Below are positions 25,972 to 34,485 of a stretch of 64,000 bases of DNA, one piece after another. The notes beneath the pieces were generated by a model. That model saw only the letters and a program-made list of their open reading frames with translations, was not told where the DNA came from and ran no database searches. The translations under genes were made by a program, and so were the position numbers. Position 1 is the stretch's first letter. Each line of letters begins with the position of its first letter. Source of the stretch: AP-15 sp963788085 (GTDB taxonomy: Bacteria; Pseudomonadota; Alphaproteobacteria; ATCC43930; CGMCC-115725); NCBI GenBank assembly GCA_963788085.1, contig CAWBFS010000048.1:1-64000 (forward strand). The letters are read 5' to 3'.

Positions 25972-28827
25972 ATGCCGACGGATTATCGTCCGACCGTATT
26001 CTTGCCCAAGACCGATTTCCCGATGCGGGGAGATTTGCCGAAACGCGAGCCGACAATTCTCGCGCGCTGGGAGCAGATGGACCTCTATCGCCGGCTCCGC
26101 GAGGCGTCGCGAGGACGCGAGAAGTTCATCCTGCACGACGGCCCGCCTTACGCCAACGGCGACATTCACCTTGGCACCGCCCTCAACAAGGTTTTGAAGG
26201 ACGTGGTCAACCGGGCGCAGCAGATGCTCGGCAAGGACGCGCCCTATGTGCCGGGCTGGGACTGCCACGGCCTGCCGATCGAATGGATTGTCGAGGAGCA
26301 GTACCGCGCGAAAAACCAATCCAAAGACAGCGTGCCGATCGACCAGTTCCGCCGCGAGTGCCGCGAATTCGCGGCCCATTGGATCGAGGTGCAGAAGCGC
26401 GACTTCAAGCGGCTCGGCGTCGTCGGAGACTGGGATAACCCCTATACGACGATGGCGTATTCGGCCGAGGCGCAGATCGTCCGCGAGCTCGGCAAGTTTC
26501 TCGTCAATGGCGGGCTCTACAAGGGGGCAAAGCCGGTTCTGTGGTCGGTCGTCGAGCAGACCGCGCTCGCCGAAGCGGAAGTCGAATACCACGACCACAG
26601 GTCCACGACGGTTTGGGTACGGTTTCCGATCCTGCATACCGACCGGCCGGCGCTCGCCGGCGCTGCGGCGCTGATCTGGACGACAACCCCTTGGACATTG
26701 CCGGGCAACCGCGCGATCGCCTTCAGCGGCCGGTTCGAGTATGTGGTGTTGCGTGTCGATCGGGCCGCCGAAGGGAGCCGTGCACGTCCGGGAGAGACCC
26801 TGCTCGTCGCCGCCGAGCTGGCAGAGGAAGTCGTAAAGGCAGCCGGAATCGAGGCATATTCGATCATCGACCGCTTTCCCGGCGCGAGCCTTGCCGGGAC
26901 GACGGCGGCGCATCCGCTGCGCGGTCAGGGCTACGATTTCGACGTCCCGCTGCTGGCTGCCGGCTTTGTCGAAGCCGACCAGGGGACCGGCCTCGTGCAC
27001 ATCGCCCCCGGCCACGGCGCCGACGATTTCGAACTGGGCCAGATGAACGGCCTGGCGGTGCCGGACACCGTCTCTCCCGATGGAGTTTATCTCCCGTCGG
27101 TGCCGCTCTTCGCCGGGCGCTCGATCTATCGCCCGGACGGCAAGCCGGGTGATGCGAACGCCGCGGTGATCGCCGCGATCGACGACGCCGGCGGGCTATT
27201 GGCGCGCGGCACGCTCGTTCATTCCTACCCGCATTCGTGGCGCTCCAAGGCGCCGCTGATCTTTCGCAATACGCCGCAATGGTTCATCAGCATGGAGAAG
27301 GAGGGGCTCCGGCAGAAGGCCTTGGCGGCAATCGCCGACGTCCGCTGGGTCCCATCGCAGGCCCGCAACCGGATCGAGTCGATGGTCGAGAGCAAGCCGG
27401 ACTGGTGCGTGTCGCGCCAGCGCGCCTGGGGCGTACCGATCGCGGTGTTCACCCATCGCGAAACCGGAGAGCCGCTGCGCGATCCGCTCGTCGTCGAGCG
27501 CATCGCCGCCGCGGTCGAGCGAGAAGGGGCGGATGTCTGGTTCAGCGCCGATCCGGCGGAGTTCCTCGGGAATGCCTATGACGCCGCCGAATGGGAGAAG
27601 GTCACCGACATCGTCGAGGTGTGGTTCGATTCGGGCTCGACCCACGCCTTTGTGCTCGAGCAGCGCCCGGAGCTGCGATGGCCGGCCGATCTCTATCTGG
27701 AAGGCTCGGACCAGCACCGCGGCTGGTTCCAGTCCTCCTTGATCGAAGCCTGCGGGACGCGCGGACGCGCGCCCTACGAGGCGGTGCTGACGCACGGATT
27801 CGTGCTCGACGAAGACGGGCGGAAGATGTCGAAATCGCTCGGCAACGTCATCCCGCCGCAGCAGATCATGCAGCAGAGCGGGGCCGACATCCTGCGCCTT
27901 TGGGTGGTCGGCTCGGACTACACCGAGGATGTCCGCATCGGCCCGGAGATCCTCAAGCGCCACAGCGACGCTTACCGCCGATTGCGCAATACCCTGCGTT
28001 ATCTGTTGGGAGCGCTCGACGGCTATACCGCCGCCGAGGCGGTCGGCATCGAGGCGATGCCCGAACTCGACCGCTGGGTATTGCACCGCTTGGCGGAGCT
28101 CGACGATCTCGTGCGGCGTTCAGTCGAGGCATTCGATTTCCACGGCATGTTCGCGGCACTGCACGGTTTCTGTGGGAGCGATTTGTCGGCCTTCTATTTC
28201 GACATCCGCAAGGACCGGCTCTATTGCGACGCGGCGGACGATATCAAGCGCCGGGCGGTGCGGACCGTGCTCGACCGGTGCTTCGATTGTCTGGTGCGCT
28301 GGCTGGCCCCGGTGGTTTGCTTTACCGCGGAGGAGGCATGGCTCGCCCGTCACGGCGACCTGCCCGGACGGAGCATTCATCTCGAGCTTTTCGCCGATGT
28401 CCCAGCTGGTTGGCGCGATGACGCGCTCGGCGAACGCTGGACGGTACTGCGCGATCTGCGCCGCGTCGTCACCGGCGCACTGGAACTGGAACGGGGGGCA
28501 AAGCGGCTGGGGTCGGGCCTGCAGGCCGCCGTCGAGCTGTTCGTGCCCGAAAGACTGGCCGATCAGCTACGCAACGTCGATCTCGCCGAGCTCTGCATCA
28601 CCTCGGCGGGAACGGTGCGTTTGGGGCCGGCTCCCGATGATGCCTTCACGCTTCCCGATGTTGCGGAAGTCGGTGTGCGAGTCTCGCCGGCGCCGGGGGA
28701 GCGCTGCGAGCGCTGCTGGAGGGTATTGCCGGAGGTCGGCGGCGTGCCGGGTCACGCCGATCTCTGCCGTCGGTGCGCGGAAGTGGTCGATCGCGCCGGC
28801 CTCGAGCTCGCAGCCGCAAACGGGTGA
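25972..28827 (+). CDS. ileS: Isoleucyl-tRNA synthetase
   Basis: Full length at 951 residues and intact. The class I HIGH-type motif is in PPYANGDIHLGTALNKVL (about residue 60), the editing domain follows (LIWTTTPWTLPGNRAI; DQGTGLVHIAPGHGADDF) and the KMSKS motif is GRKMSKSLGN (about 620). The C-terminal zinc knuckle CERCWRVLPEV ... CRRCAEVV is present. It charges tRNA-Ile and hydrolyses mis-formed valyl products. Its stop overlaps the lspA start by one base (TGATG), so the two are coupled. Confidence 0.97.
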   Translation: MPTDYRPTVFLPKTDFPMRGDLPKREPTILARWEQMDLYRRLREASRGREKFILHDGPPYANGDIHLGTALNKVLKDVVNRAQQMLGKDAPYVPGWDCHGLPIEWIVEEQYRAKNQSKDSVPIDQFRRECREFAAHWIEVQKRDFKRLGVVGDWDNPYTTMAYSAEAQIVRELGKFLVNGGLYKGAKPVLWSVVEQTALAEAEVEYHDHRSTTVWVRFPILHTDRPALAGAAALIWTTTPWTLPGNRAIAFSGRFEYVVLRVDRAAEGSRARPGETLLVAAELAEEVVKAAGIEAYSIIDRFPGASLAGTTAAHPLRGQGYDFDVPLLAAGFVEADQGTGLVHIAPGHGADDFELGQMNGLAVPDTVSPDGVYLPSVPLFAGRSIYRPDGKPGDANAAVIAAIDDAGGLLARGTLVHSYPHSWRSKAPLIFRNTPQWFISMEKEGLRQKALAAIADVRWVPSQARNRIESMVESKPDWCVSRQRAWGVPIAVFTHRETGEPLRDPLVVERIAAAVEREGADVWFSADPAEFLGNAYDAAEWEKVTDIVEVWFDSGSTHAFVLEQRPELRWPADLYLEGSDQHRGWFQSSLIEACGTRGRAPYEAVLTHGFVLDEDGRKMSKSLGNVIPPQQIMQQSGADILRLWVVGSDYTEDVRIGPEILKRHSDAYRRLRNTLRYLLGALDGYTAAEAVGIEAMPELDRWVLHRLAELDDLVRRSVEAFDFHGMFAALHGFCGSDLSAFYFDIRKDRLYCDAADDIKRRAVRTVLDRCFDCLVRWLAPVVCFTAEEAWLARHGDLPGRSIHLELFADVPAGWRDDALGERWTVLRDLRRVVTGALELERGAKRLGSGLQAAVELFVPERLADQLRNVDLAELCITSAGTVRLGPAPDDAFTLPDVAEVGVRVSPAPGERCERCWRVLPEVGGVPGHADLCRRCAEVVDRAGLELAAANG

Positions 28828-29300
28828 TGCTCGCGCGCGGGCTCGCCACGGCGATTGTGGTCGCGATTCTCGACCAGCTCAGCAAAGTTGCGGTTCTCGC
28901 CTTCTTCGCCGGGCGCGGCTTCGGCGACCGCGAGACCGTGACGTCGTTCTTCAATCTCTCCCTGACCTATAATCGGGGCATCAGCTTTGGCCTCTTCAAC
29001 GGCGCCGCCGGAATGAGTGCGCTGGTCTTTTCATGTGCCGCTGCCGCGATTGTCGCGGTCTTGATCTTCTGGTTGAGCCGCGCTTCGAGCCCCCTTCTCG
29101 CCGTCGCGATCGGGCTGATCATCGGGGGTGCGGTGGGCAATGTCATCGACCGGCTGCGCCTTGGTGCTGTCGTCGACTTTCTGGATTTTCACCTCGGAGC
29201 CGCGCATTGGCCGGCCTTCAATCTCGCGGACAGCGCTATTTGCATCGGGGTCGCGGCGATGTTGCTGGACGGCTTGTTGCTGCGGCGAGAGGCGCACTGA
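28827..29300 (+). CDS. lspA: Lipoprotein signal peptidase (signal peptidase II)
   Basis: A protein of 157 residues with four membrane helices. The two catalytic Asp motifs are present: GNVIDRLRLGAVVDFLDFH and FNLADSAICIG, with LTYNRGISFGLF in the second conserved block. It removes signal peptides from prolipoproteins in the inner membrane, and several probable lipoproteins are encoded in this window (7607, 30918). The start at ATG 28827 overlaps the ileS stop. Confidence 0.95.
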   Translation: MLARGLATAIVVAILDQLSKVAVLAFFAGRGFGDRETVTSFFNLSLTYNRGISFGLFNGAAGMSALVFSCAAAAIVAVLIFWLSRASSPLLAVAIGLIIGGAVGNVIDRLRLGAVVDFLDFHLGAAHWPAFNLADSAICIGVAAMLLDGLLLRREAH

Positions 29301-29326
29301 GTCGCATCACGGCAGAGCCGGGTCGA

Positions 29327-29878
29327 TCAGCGGCTCACCCGGCTTTGCACTATCGCCTCTAAGGTGATGTGATCGGTGATGGTGGCCTTGTTTGGACCGA
29401 TCCCGGGACCGTTTGGATTTACGATAATGTTGTTGTCGACAAGGGCGAATCTCCCATTGTTGTCATAGTAGGGAGGGCCGAACCTCACGGTGCCGGTAAA
29501 TGGAGAGTTGTCGCTCATCCTGACCGAATAACGCGCGACGACGGTCCCGCCTGGCGCGGTGTCCGGCACTTTTGGGGTGGTCGGCCTTATCTCGATCACC
29601 GGCCGTAGCGGTCCGGCCGGCACCGGCGGCGGGGCGGCAACCCGAACTGCCGGCGGTGCACCTCCTCGACGCGGGGGCGAGGCCGCCGGAGCAGTGCTGG
29701 CCCCGCCGGGCGCCGGGCGAGTGGCAGGATTGGTTGGAACGACCTCGATCTGACCGTTGGCGCCGCGCCGCAGCTCCGGCATGCGTCCTCCCCCGGAGGG
29801 CAGCTCCTGCGCCCAACTCGCCGCGGCATCGGCCAGGAGAAGCGAAACGGCGGCCCCGACCGCGAATCTCGAGATCAT
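29327..29878 (-). CDS. Exported Pro-rich protein of unknown function
   Basis: A 183-residue protein with a signal peptide (MISRFAVGAAVSLLLADAAA, cleavage near WAQ), a Pro/Ala/Arg linker (PATRPAPGGAST, SPPRRGGAPP) and a C-terminal domain with VPDTAPGGTVVARYSVRMSD, RFGPPYYDNNGRFA and NNIIVNPNGPGIGPNKA. I do not recognise a family. Its start overlaps the end of cbtA (ATGC at 29875-29878 region), so it is probably the third gene of cbtB-cbtA-this. That position hints at an envelope role linked to metal or corrin uptake, without other proof. It converges on lspA. Confidence 0.6.
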   Translation of the reverse strand: MISRFAVGAAVSLLLADAAASWAQELPSGGGRMPELRRGANGQIEVVPTNPATRPAPGGASTAPAASPPRRGGAPPAVRVAAPPPVPAGPLRPVIEIRPTTPKVPDTAPGGTVVARYSVRMSDNSPFTGTVRFGPPYYDNNGRFALVDNNIIVNPNGPGIGPNKATITDHITLEAIVQSRVSR

Positions 29879-30577
29879 GCAGCGGCGCGTGCCGCCCGAG
29901 CGATCTGCAGCTGCAGGCGTTCGTGGAAATAGCCCGTCGATGCTCCGAGGATCAGCCAGAACAGAAAGTTCACTACGGTGGCGGCGACTATGAAGTGGTG
30001 GGTAAGAGCGGTAGGCGCCGCCGCAATCTGCTCGGCGGGCTCGGGTGCGCCGTAGAGATGCGGTAGTACAATCAGAACCGCCGCGAGGATCGTCCAACGC
30101 GCTCGCGTCGTGAAGGCGATCAGCGCAAGGGCGGAGCCGGTCGCCACAGCGGTACCGAGCCACCAGAGCTGGCGATCGAACAGCGGCGCGGCTTCGTTTC
30201 CGGGTAGCTGCGGCGGTAATCCGAGGCTCGGGGCGACAGTGAATGTCGCAAATCCGGCGAGGCCCCACAGGAGCCCTTGCCGCCAACCGACCTCGCCGCC
30301 GCGCAAAGTTAGTCCGGCCCCCAGCAGAAGTGCAAACCCGACCCCGGTCAGGATGTCCGCGAGCAGGGTGTAGGCCGTGCGCTCGGCGCCGTTTTCCGGT
30401 TCCCATGCGCTGGTATGCTCGTGCGCCGCTGCCGACGCGTGCTCTGCCGGATTTTCATAGGTTTCGGCTTGCAGGATCAGAGGCACTGTGGCGATTTGAT
30501 GGGCCACCGTGGCAAAGACGCCGGACAATCAATCCGGCGCAGAGCGCTGCGAACACCAGTCTGCGGAAAACGGCCAT
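29875..30577 (-). CDS. cbtA: CbtA family predicted cobalt transporter subunit (one-base frameshift)
   Basis: From ATG 30577 the minus strand reads MAVFRRLVFAALCAGLIV, the usual CbtA first helix. It then breaks near 30523, where one surplus c occurs (gtccggcgtc). The next frame continues GVFATVAHQIATVPLILQAE and runs to the stop with five helices in all and a His/Glu-rich loop (AEHASAAAHEHTS) that may bind metal. CbtA with CbtB is a predicted cobalt importer found next to cobalamin genes or riboswitches; direct biochemical proof is limited. cbtB lies six bases upstream. The minimal open frame starts only at 30528 and would lose the first helix. Confidence 0.82.
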
Positions 30578-30583
30578 CCCCGC

Positions 30584-30778
30584 TCAATGGCACGGAAAGC
30601 CGACGGAGTGGCGCGTATCGTGAGCGGCGTTATGGGCGATGTCGATGTGCGAAAACCCGACCGCCCAGATAACGAAAGCGCCGAGCAGAGCAGCGAACAC
30701 CGCCGCGGCGAGAGTGTCGGACCGGCGGAGGGTATCAGACCCGGTAGCCGGTCGGGAGCCGATGACTTGCGTCTGCAT
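30584..30778 (-). CDS. cbtB: CbtB family predicted cobalt transporter subunit
   Basis: A 64-residue protein with one membrane helix (LAAAVFAALLGAFVIWAVGF) followed by the His-rich tail IDIAHNAAHDTRHSVGFPCH, which is the CbtB signature and a likely metal ligand site. It precedes cbtA by six bases and is probably co-translated. I found no convincing cobalamin riboswitch in the 140 bases upstream. Confidence 0.88.
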   Translation of the reverse strand: MQTQVIGSRPATGSDTLRRSDTLAAAVFAALLGAFVIWAVGFSHIDIAHNAAHDTRHSVGFPCH

Positions 30779-30917
30779 GATCGTATCCGTGGCTGGGATG
30801 AGGCCGAATACCGTTTACCTGATATGGTCAGCCCTCCGCCAGAGGCGGAATTGCCGGGTGGCTTGCTTAGTGGACAGAAAGCGCATTAAAAAAACCGGGT
30901 GGGGAGGGATTTGTGCC

Positions 30918-31406
30918 ATGTCCTGTGAGTACCGGTTTCGAGCGACCCGCGCTCTTCTTGCGTCACCTTTTCTTTGCTTGGCCGGCGCATTGGTGATTTC
31001 GGGTTGCTCCGACCTGAAAAAGGCAATTGGGCTCGAACATTCGACGCCAGACGAGTTCGCCGTCGAATCGCGCGCGCCGCTGACAATGCCGCCCGACTTC
31101 AATCTGCGTCCGCCGCAGCCCGGCGCAGCCCGGCCGCAAGAGAAGAGTTCCGACCAACAGGCCCGCCAAGTCATCGAACAGGCAGGGCCCGGCGAGCCCG
31201 GCAAGCAGGCGCCCGATTTCCGCCTGCGCCGCGCTGAGGACGGGCTTCCGGATATCGGCGCCCGCAGCGGTCAGGCGCCTGACCCGAACGCGGTGGTCGG
31301 GGAGCAGAGCCTGTCGAGCAAGCTTTTGGACTACCAGCCGAGCAATGCAGCCCAGCCCGCGCCGGTCGAGAAACGCGAAACCACCCCGCTGCAGGGGGTT
31401 TATTGA
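30918..31406 (+). CDS. DUF3035-family lipoprotein
   Basis: A 162-residue protein starting at ATG 30918 with GGGAGGGA upstream. The signal peptide ends in a lipobox (LVISGCSDL), so it is lipidated. The next block, STPDEFAVESRAPLTMPPDF then NLRPPQPG, is the DUF3035 hallmark. The rest is Gln/Pro/Glu-rich and probably disordered. In alphaproteobacteria this gene usually follows ileS-lspA; here cbtBA and the 29327 gene stand between them on the other strand, which suggests a later insertion. The molecular role is unknown; an outer-membrane lipoprotein linked to envelope assembly is plausible. Confidence 0.85.
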   Translation: MSCEYRFRATRALLASPFLCLAGALVISGCSDLKKAIGLEHSTPDEFAVESRAPLTMPPDFNLRPPQPGAARPQEKSSDQQARQVIEQAGPGEPGKQAPDFRLRRAEDGLPDIGARSGQAPDPNAVVGEQSLSSKLLDYQPSNAAQPAPVEKRETTPLQGVY

Positions 31407-31446
31407 CCGACCGCCACAGCGGCCCCTCTCCTCCCAATTCCGACCC

Positions 31447-31517
31447 GGGGCTTTGATGAGCCCAGGGGCTTTGATGAGCCCAGGGGCTTTGGTGAGTGAG
31501 GGGCTTTGATGAGCCCC
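31447..31517. repeat. Four tandem 18-bp hairpin units
   Basis: Units begin at 31447, 31465, 31483 and 31500: GGGGCTTTGATGAGCCC(A/C), with the third degenerate (ggggctttggtgagtga, 17 bp). Each full unit is itself an inverted repeat (GGGGCT ... AGCCCC). The start codon of the DUF72 gene (ATG 31509) lies inside the fourth unit, so the array could shape translation or arose by slippage. Confidence 0.85.
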
Positions 31518-32269
31518 GCGCCGAGAATCCGAGTCGGGATCGGCGGCTGGGTATTTCCGCCATGGCGCGGTGTCTTCTACCCGCCCGGCTTGCCGCAAGC
31601 CCGCGAGCTCGCCCATGCCAGCCGCCAGGTCACCGCGATCGAGATCAACGGCACCTTTTACGGCTCGCAAAAGCCAGCGAGCTTTCGCCGCTGGCACGAC
31701 GAGACCCCGGAGGATTTCGTCTTTTCGCTGAAGGGCCCGCGCTTTGTCACGCACCGCACCGATCTGGCGACGGCCGGCCCCTCGATCGACCGCTTTTTCG
31801 CCAGCGGCGTGCTCGAATTGCGCGACAAGCTCGGGCCGATTCTATGGCAATTCGCTCCGCGCATGGCTTTCGTCGACGAAGCCGGTTTCGCCGCCTTTCT
31901 CGAATTGCTGCCACAACAGCTCGACGGCCGCGCCATACGTCATGTCGTCGAGGTGCGCCACTCGGAGCTTCGCAGCGCCGTCCTTCACCGAGCTGTTGCG
32001 CCGGCATCGCGTCGCCGTCGCCATGGTCGACGACGACAACCGCCCGGCGTTCGAAGCGATCACCGGGGATTTCGTCTACGCTCGCCTGCGCCGTTGCGCG
32101 GAAGGCGAACCGACCGGCTATGCGCCGGAGGTGCTCGATGGTTGGGCCGAGCGCTTCCGCCGACACTCGACGCAGTGCGGGCAGCGACTGCTTCGTCTAC
32201 TTCATCAATGGCGCAAAGGTCCGCGCCCCCGCCGCGGCACAGGCGCTTCTTCAGAGACTGGCGAAATGA
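31509..32269 (+). CDS. DUF72 family protein (two frameshifts)
   Basis: The N-terminus reads RIRVGIGGWVFPPWRGVFYP, then AIEINGTFYGSQKPASFRRW and FVFSLKGPRFVTHR, the DUF72 TIM-barrel-like pattern. Near 31966 the frame changes to SFAAPSFTELLRRHRVAVAM and DFVYARLRRCAEGEPTGYAP; a single surplus g (tcggagc) explains this. Near 32178 it changes again to SDCFVYFINGAKVRAPAAAQ, which reaches the stop. The family's reaction is not established. With both breaks repaired the length (about 253) is normal. The ATG is within a hairpin repeat. The 3' end overlaps the convergent FkbM gene by about 65 bases. Confidence 0.8.
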
Positions 32270-33148
32270 CGCCATCAGGGACGAGCAGCAGGTTGTGGGC
32301 GTCGCCCGCACAAAACGGTGGGTCGAGCGCGACATAGGCGGGCCAGTCGGCCGGACGCCATTCCGTAATTCGAGCAGGATGCCGAGCATCCGATAGCCGA
32401 GGCCGGCGAGCCGATCGTGGATCGCTGCGCGATCTGCTTCCGCCTCGTGGCCCGTCTCGATCACCAGCACCGGGCGGTGCCGGTCGAGAATGGCGGCCGC
32501 TCCATCGAGGACGCGGCGCTCGTGTCCCTCGACGTCGATCTTGATCAAATCGAGCCGGGTGAGGTTGCGCTCGGCGGCGAGCGAATCGAGGCTGCGCAAC
32601 CGGACCTGCAGAGCGTCGCGCCCGGCACAAGCGGGTCCGATCCGCGCGGTGCCGGTATCCGTGCGGGCCGATGTCACGACCGGCACGGCAAATTGCGCGA
32701 TGCCGTCGTGTTCGCCGATCGCGCAACGGATGATTTCGGCCTGAGCCAGGGCATTGGCGGCGAGCGTCGATTCGAGAGCGGCGGCGCTGCGCGGCGCCGG
32801 CTCGATCGCTAGCACCCGCCCCGCCGGCCCGACCTTGCGGGCGAACGGCACGGTCCACTCCCCGAGATTGGCGCCGACATCGAGCACGACCGAGCCGGGC
32901 TGCAGAAAGCCGAGGACCGCCGGGTGCACATAGGGCGGGTGGAGCAGGGCATGGCGGCCGCGGGCGTCGAGCGGGCTCGGCACATGCACCAGGTCTCCGG
33001 TGCGATGCAGCACCAGCCCTCCGGGCCAGTCCCTCTCGAGCCGGGTGAGGAGGCGCTTCTCGCGCCAGCGCCGGATGAGGCGGGCGGCGGGCGCTTCCGG
33101 CTCGCCCGGCGGGCGCAGCTTCCAAAGCGCCTTCAGGAGCGCCATCAT
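32205..33148 (-). CDS. FkbM family methyltransferase (one frameshift)
   Basis: SAM-binding motif I is GSVVLDVGANLGEWTVPFAR (about residue 85), and the family block LDLIKIDVEGHERRVLDGAA is present near 205. The frame holds to YRMLGILLE and then breaks near 32372. The normal continuation EWRPADWPAYVALDPPFCAG and DAHNLLLVPDG is in the neighbouring phase and runs to the stop at 32205. FkbM enzymes O-methylate sugars or polyketides; here a glycan target would fit the glycan genes further on, but this is inference. Start at 33148 (MMALLKALWK); an upstream Met at about 33196 would overlap the divergent SDR gene. Confidence 0.8.
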
Positions 33149-33185
33149 GGCACGCAGATCGCCGGGCTCTTGTCGGAGATTTCTT

Positions 33186-33941
33186 ATGACCATGTTCGAT
33201 CTAACCGGACGGATCGCCGTCGTCACCGGCGGCAATGGCGGGATCGGGCTCGGCATGGCGCGCGGGCTCGCCGCTGCGGGCGCCCGAGTCGTGGTGGCGG
33301 CGCGCAACGCCGAGAAGGCCGCGTCGGCGGTGGCCGAACTCGGGGCCCGGAGTGCCTTCGTCGCGCTGGATGTGGCCGACGAGAGCTCCTGCCGGGCGAT
33401 GATCGACCAGACGGAAAAGCGGTTCGGCCGGCTCGATGTCCTGGTCAACAACGCCGGAACCTCGATCCGCAAACCGCCGGAGAGCTATACCCTGGCCGAA
33501 TGGCATGCCGTGCTCGACACCAATCTGACCGGCGCCTTTCTGTGCTCACAAGCCGCCCACCCGGTCATGAAGCGCAGAGGCGGCGGCAAGATCATCAATA
33601 TCGGCTCGATGTTCGCGCTCTTCGGCTCAGCTTACGCCGCCCCTTATGCCGCTAGCAAAGGCGCCCTCGTGCAATTGACCAAGTCGCTCGCCGCCGCCTG
33701 GGCGGCGGACAACATCCAGGTCAACGCCGTTTTGCCCGGCTGGATCGACACCGAGCTGACCCGCGACGCCCGCCGGCAAGTCGCCGGATTGCACGAGCGC
33801 GTGCTGTCCCGCACCCCGGCCGGCCGCTGGGGCGTCCCCGAAGACCTCGCCGGCATCGCCGTGTTCCTCGCCTCTCCCGCCTCCGACTTCATCACCGGCA
33901 CGGCGATCCCGGTCGATGGCGGCTTCTCCGCGATGGGGTAG
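33186..33941 (+). CDS. Short-chain dehydrogenase/reductase (SDR), glucose/gluconate-type
   Basis: A classical SDR of 251 residues: NAD(P)-binding TGGNGGIGLGMARGLA (about residues 15-30), DVLVNNAGTSIRKPP, catalytic Ser in IINIGSMFALFGS and Tyr-x3-Lys in YAAPYAASKGALVQL. The closing PVDGGFSAMG is typical of the FabG/gluconate 5-dehydrogenase cluster. It probably oxidises a sugar acid or keto acid, but the substrate is not set by sequence. It is divergent from the FkbM gene with a gap of 37 bases. Confidence 0.88.
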   Translation: MTMFDLTGRIAVVTGGNGGIGLGMARGLAAAGARVVVAARNAEKAASAVAELGARSAFVALDVADESSCRAMIDQTEKRFGRLDVLVNNAGTSIRKPPESYTLAEWHAVLDTNLTGAFLCSQAAHPVMKRRGGGKIINIGSMFALFGSAYAAPYAASKGALVQLTKSLAAAWAADNIQVNAVLPGWIDTELTRDARRQVAGLHERVLSRTPAGRWGVPEDLAGIAVFLASPASDFITGTAIPVDGGFSAMG

Positions 33942-34485
33942 CGCCCTCACCCTCCCAGCCTTGAGCCTGTCCTCGGGCCGCGCTTCGCGGACCCGTGGGG
34001 GCTGGATCCCTCCCTCTCTCGCGGTTCGCATGGCTGGCCGGGGAACTGAACTCGATTGCACGGCTGCGGTCGTGCTCAATCAAAATAATGCGCGCGGACA
34101 CGAGCCCCTCTCCGCCCTTCAGGGGGGGAGAGGGAGGGGCCCGACCCGCAGGGTTGGGAGGGTGAGGTGGGCGGCGCCACAACCGGCTCGTCGGCCCCCC
34201 TCACCCTTCCCTCTCCCCCCGGCCAGCGGGGGGAGAGGGTAAAGGACGCGTCGTCAGAGCCACGCTGCGGTGGCAAATCTTCGAATAGCCGGTCCTTACA
34301 CTTTCCCCGGACAGCCCTGCGCGGTTCGGGAGAGGGGCTGCGGCTCCGAACTGGCCGGAAGCGAGGGATCGGCCCCGCCGTCGCCGCCGAAGTCGTCGAT
34401 ACACGGCGCGTTGTCATCGTCGCCGCTTGGACCTATTTTCCCGCGATTCGCGGTTTTCGCCGCTCTCACTTTCGGAAGTGATCCC
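33942..34485. repeat. Intergenic region with GC-rich inverted repeats
   Basis: No gene is supported between the SDR and hemB. The interval holds two CCCTCTCC-type hairpins. One is at about 34108-34141 (gcccctctccgcccttcagg followed by ggggagagggaggggc). The other is at about 34204-34240 (ccctctccccccggccagcg followed by gggagagggt). They resemble the dispersed palindromes common in alphaproteobacterial intergenic DNA, and a related one lies at 59955-60060. The hemB promoter must lie in the last 150 bases. Confidence 0.65.

Noticed and set aside
30779..30917. Cobalamin riboswitch upstream of cbtB
   Set aside because: The leader has one small hairpin (CCGCC-TCT-GGCGG) but I could not find the conserved B12-box or the GCCACTG core, so I do not call it.
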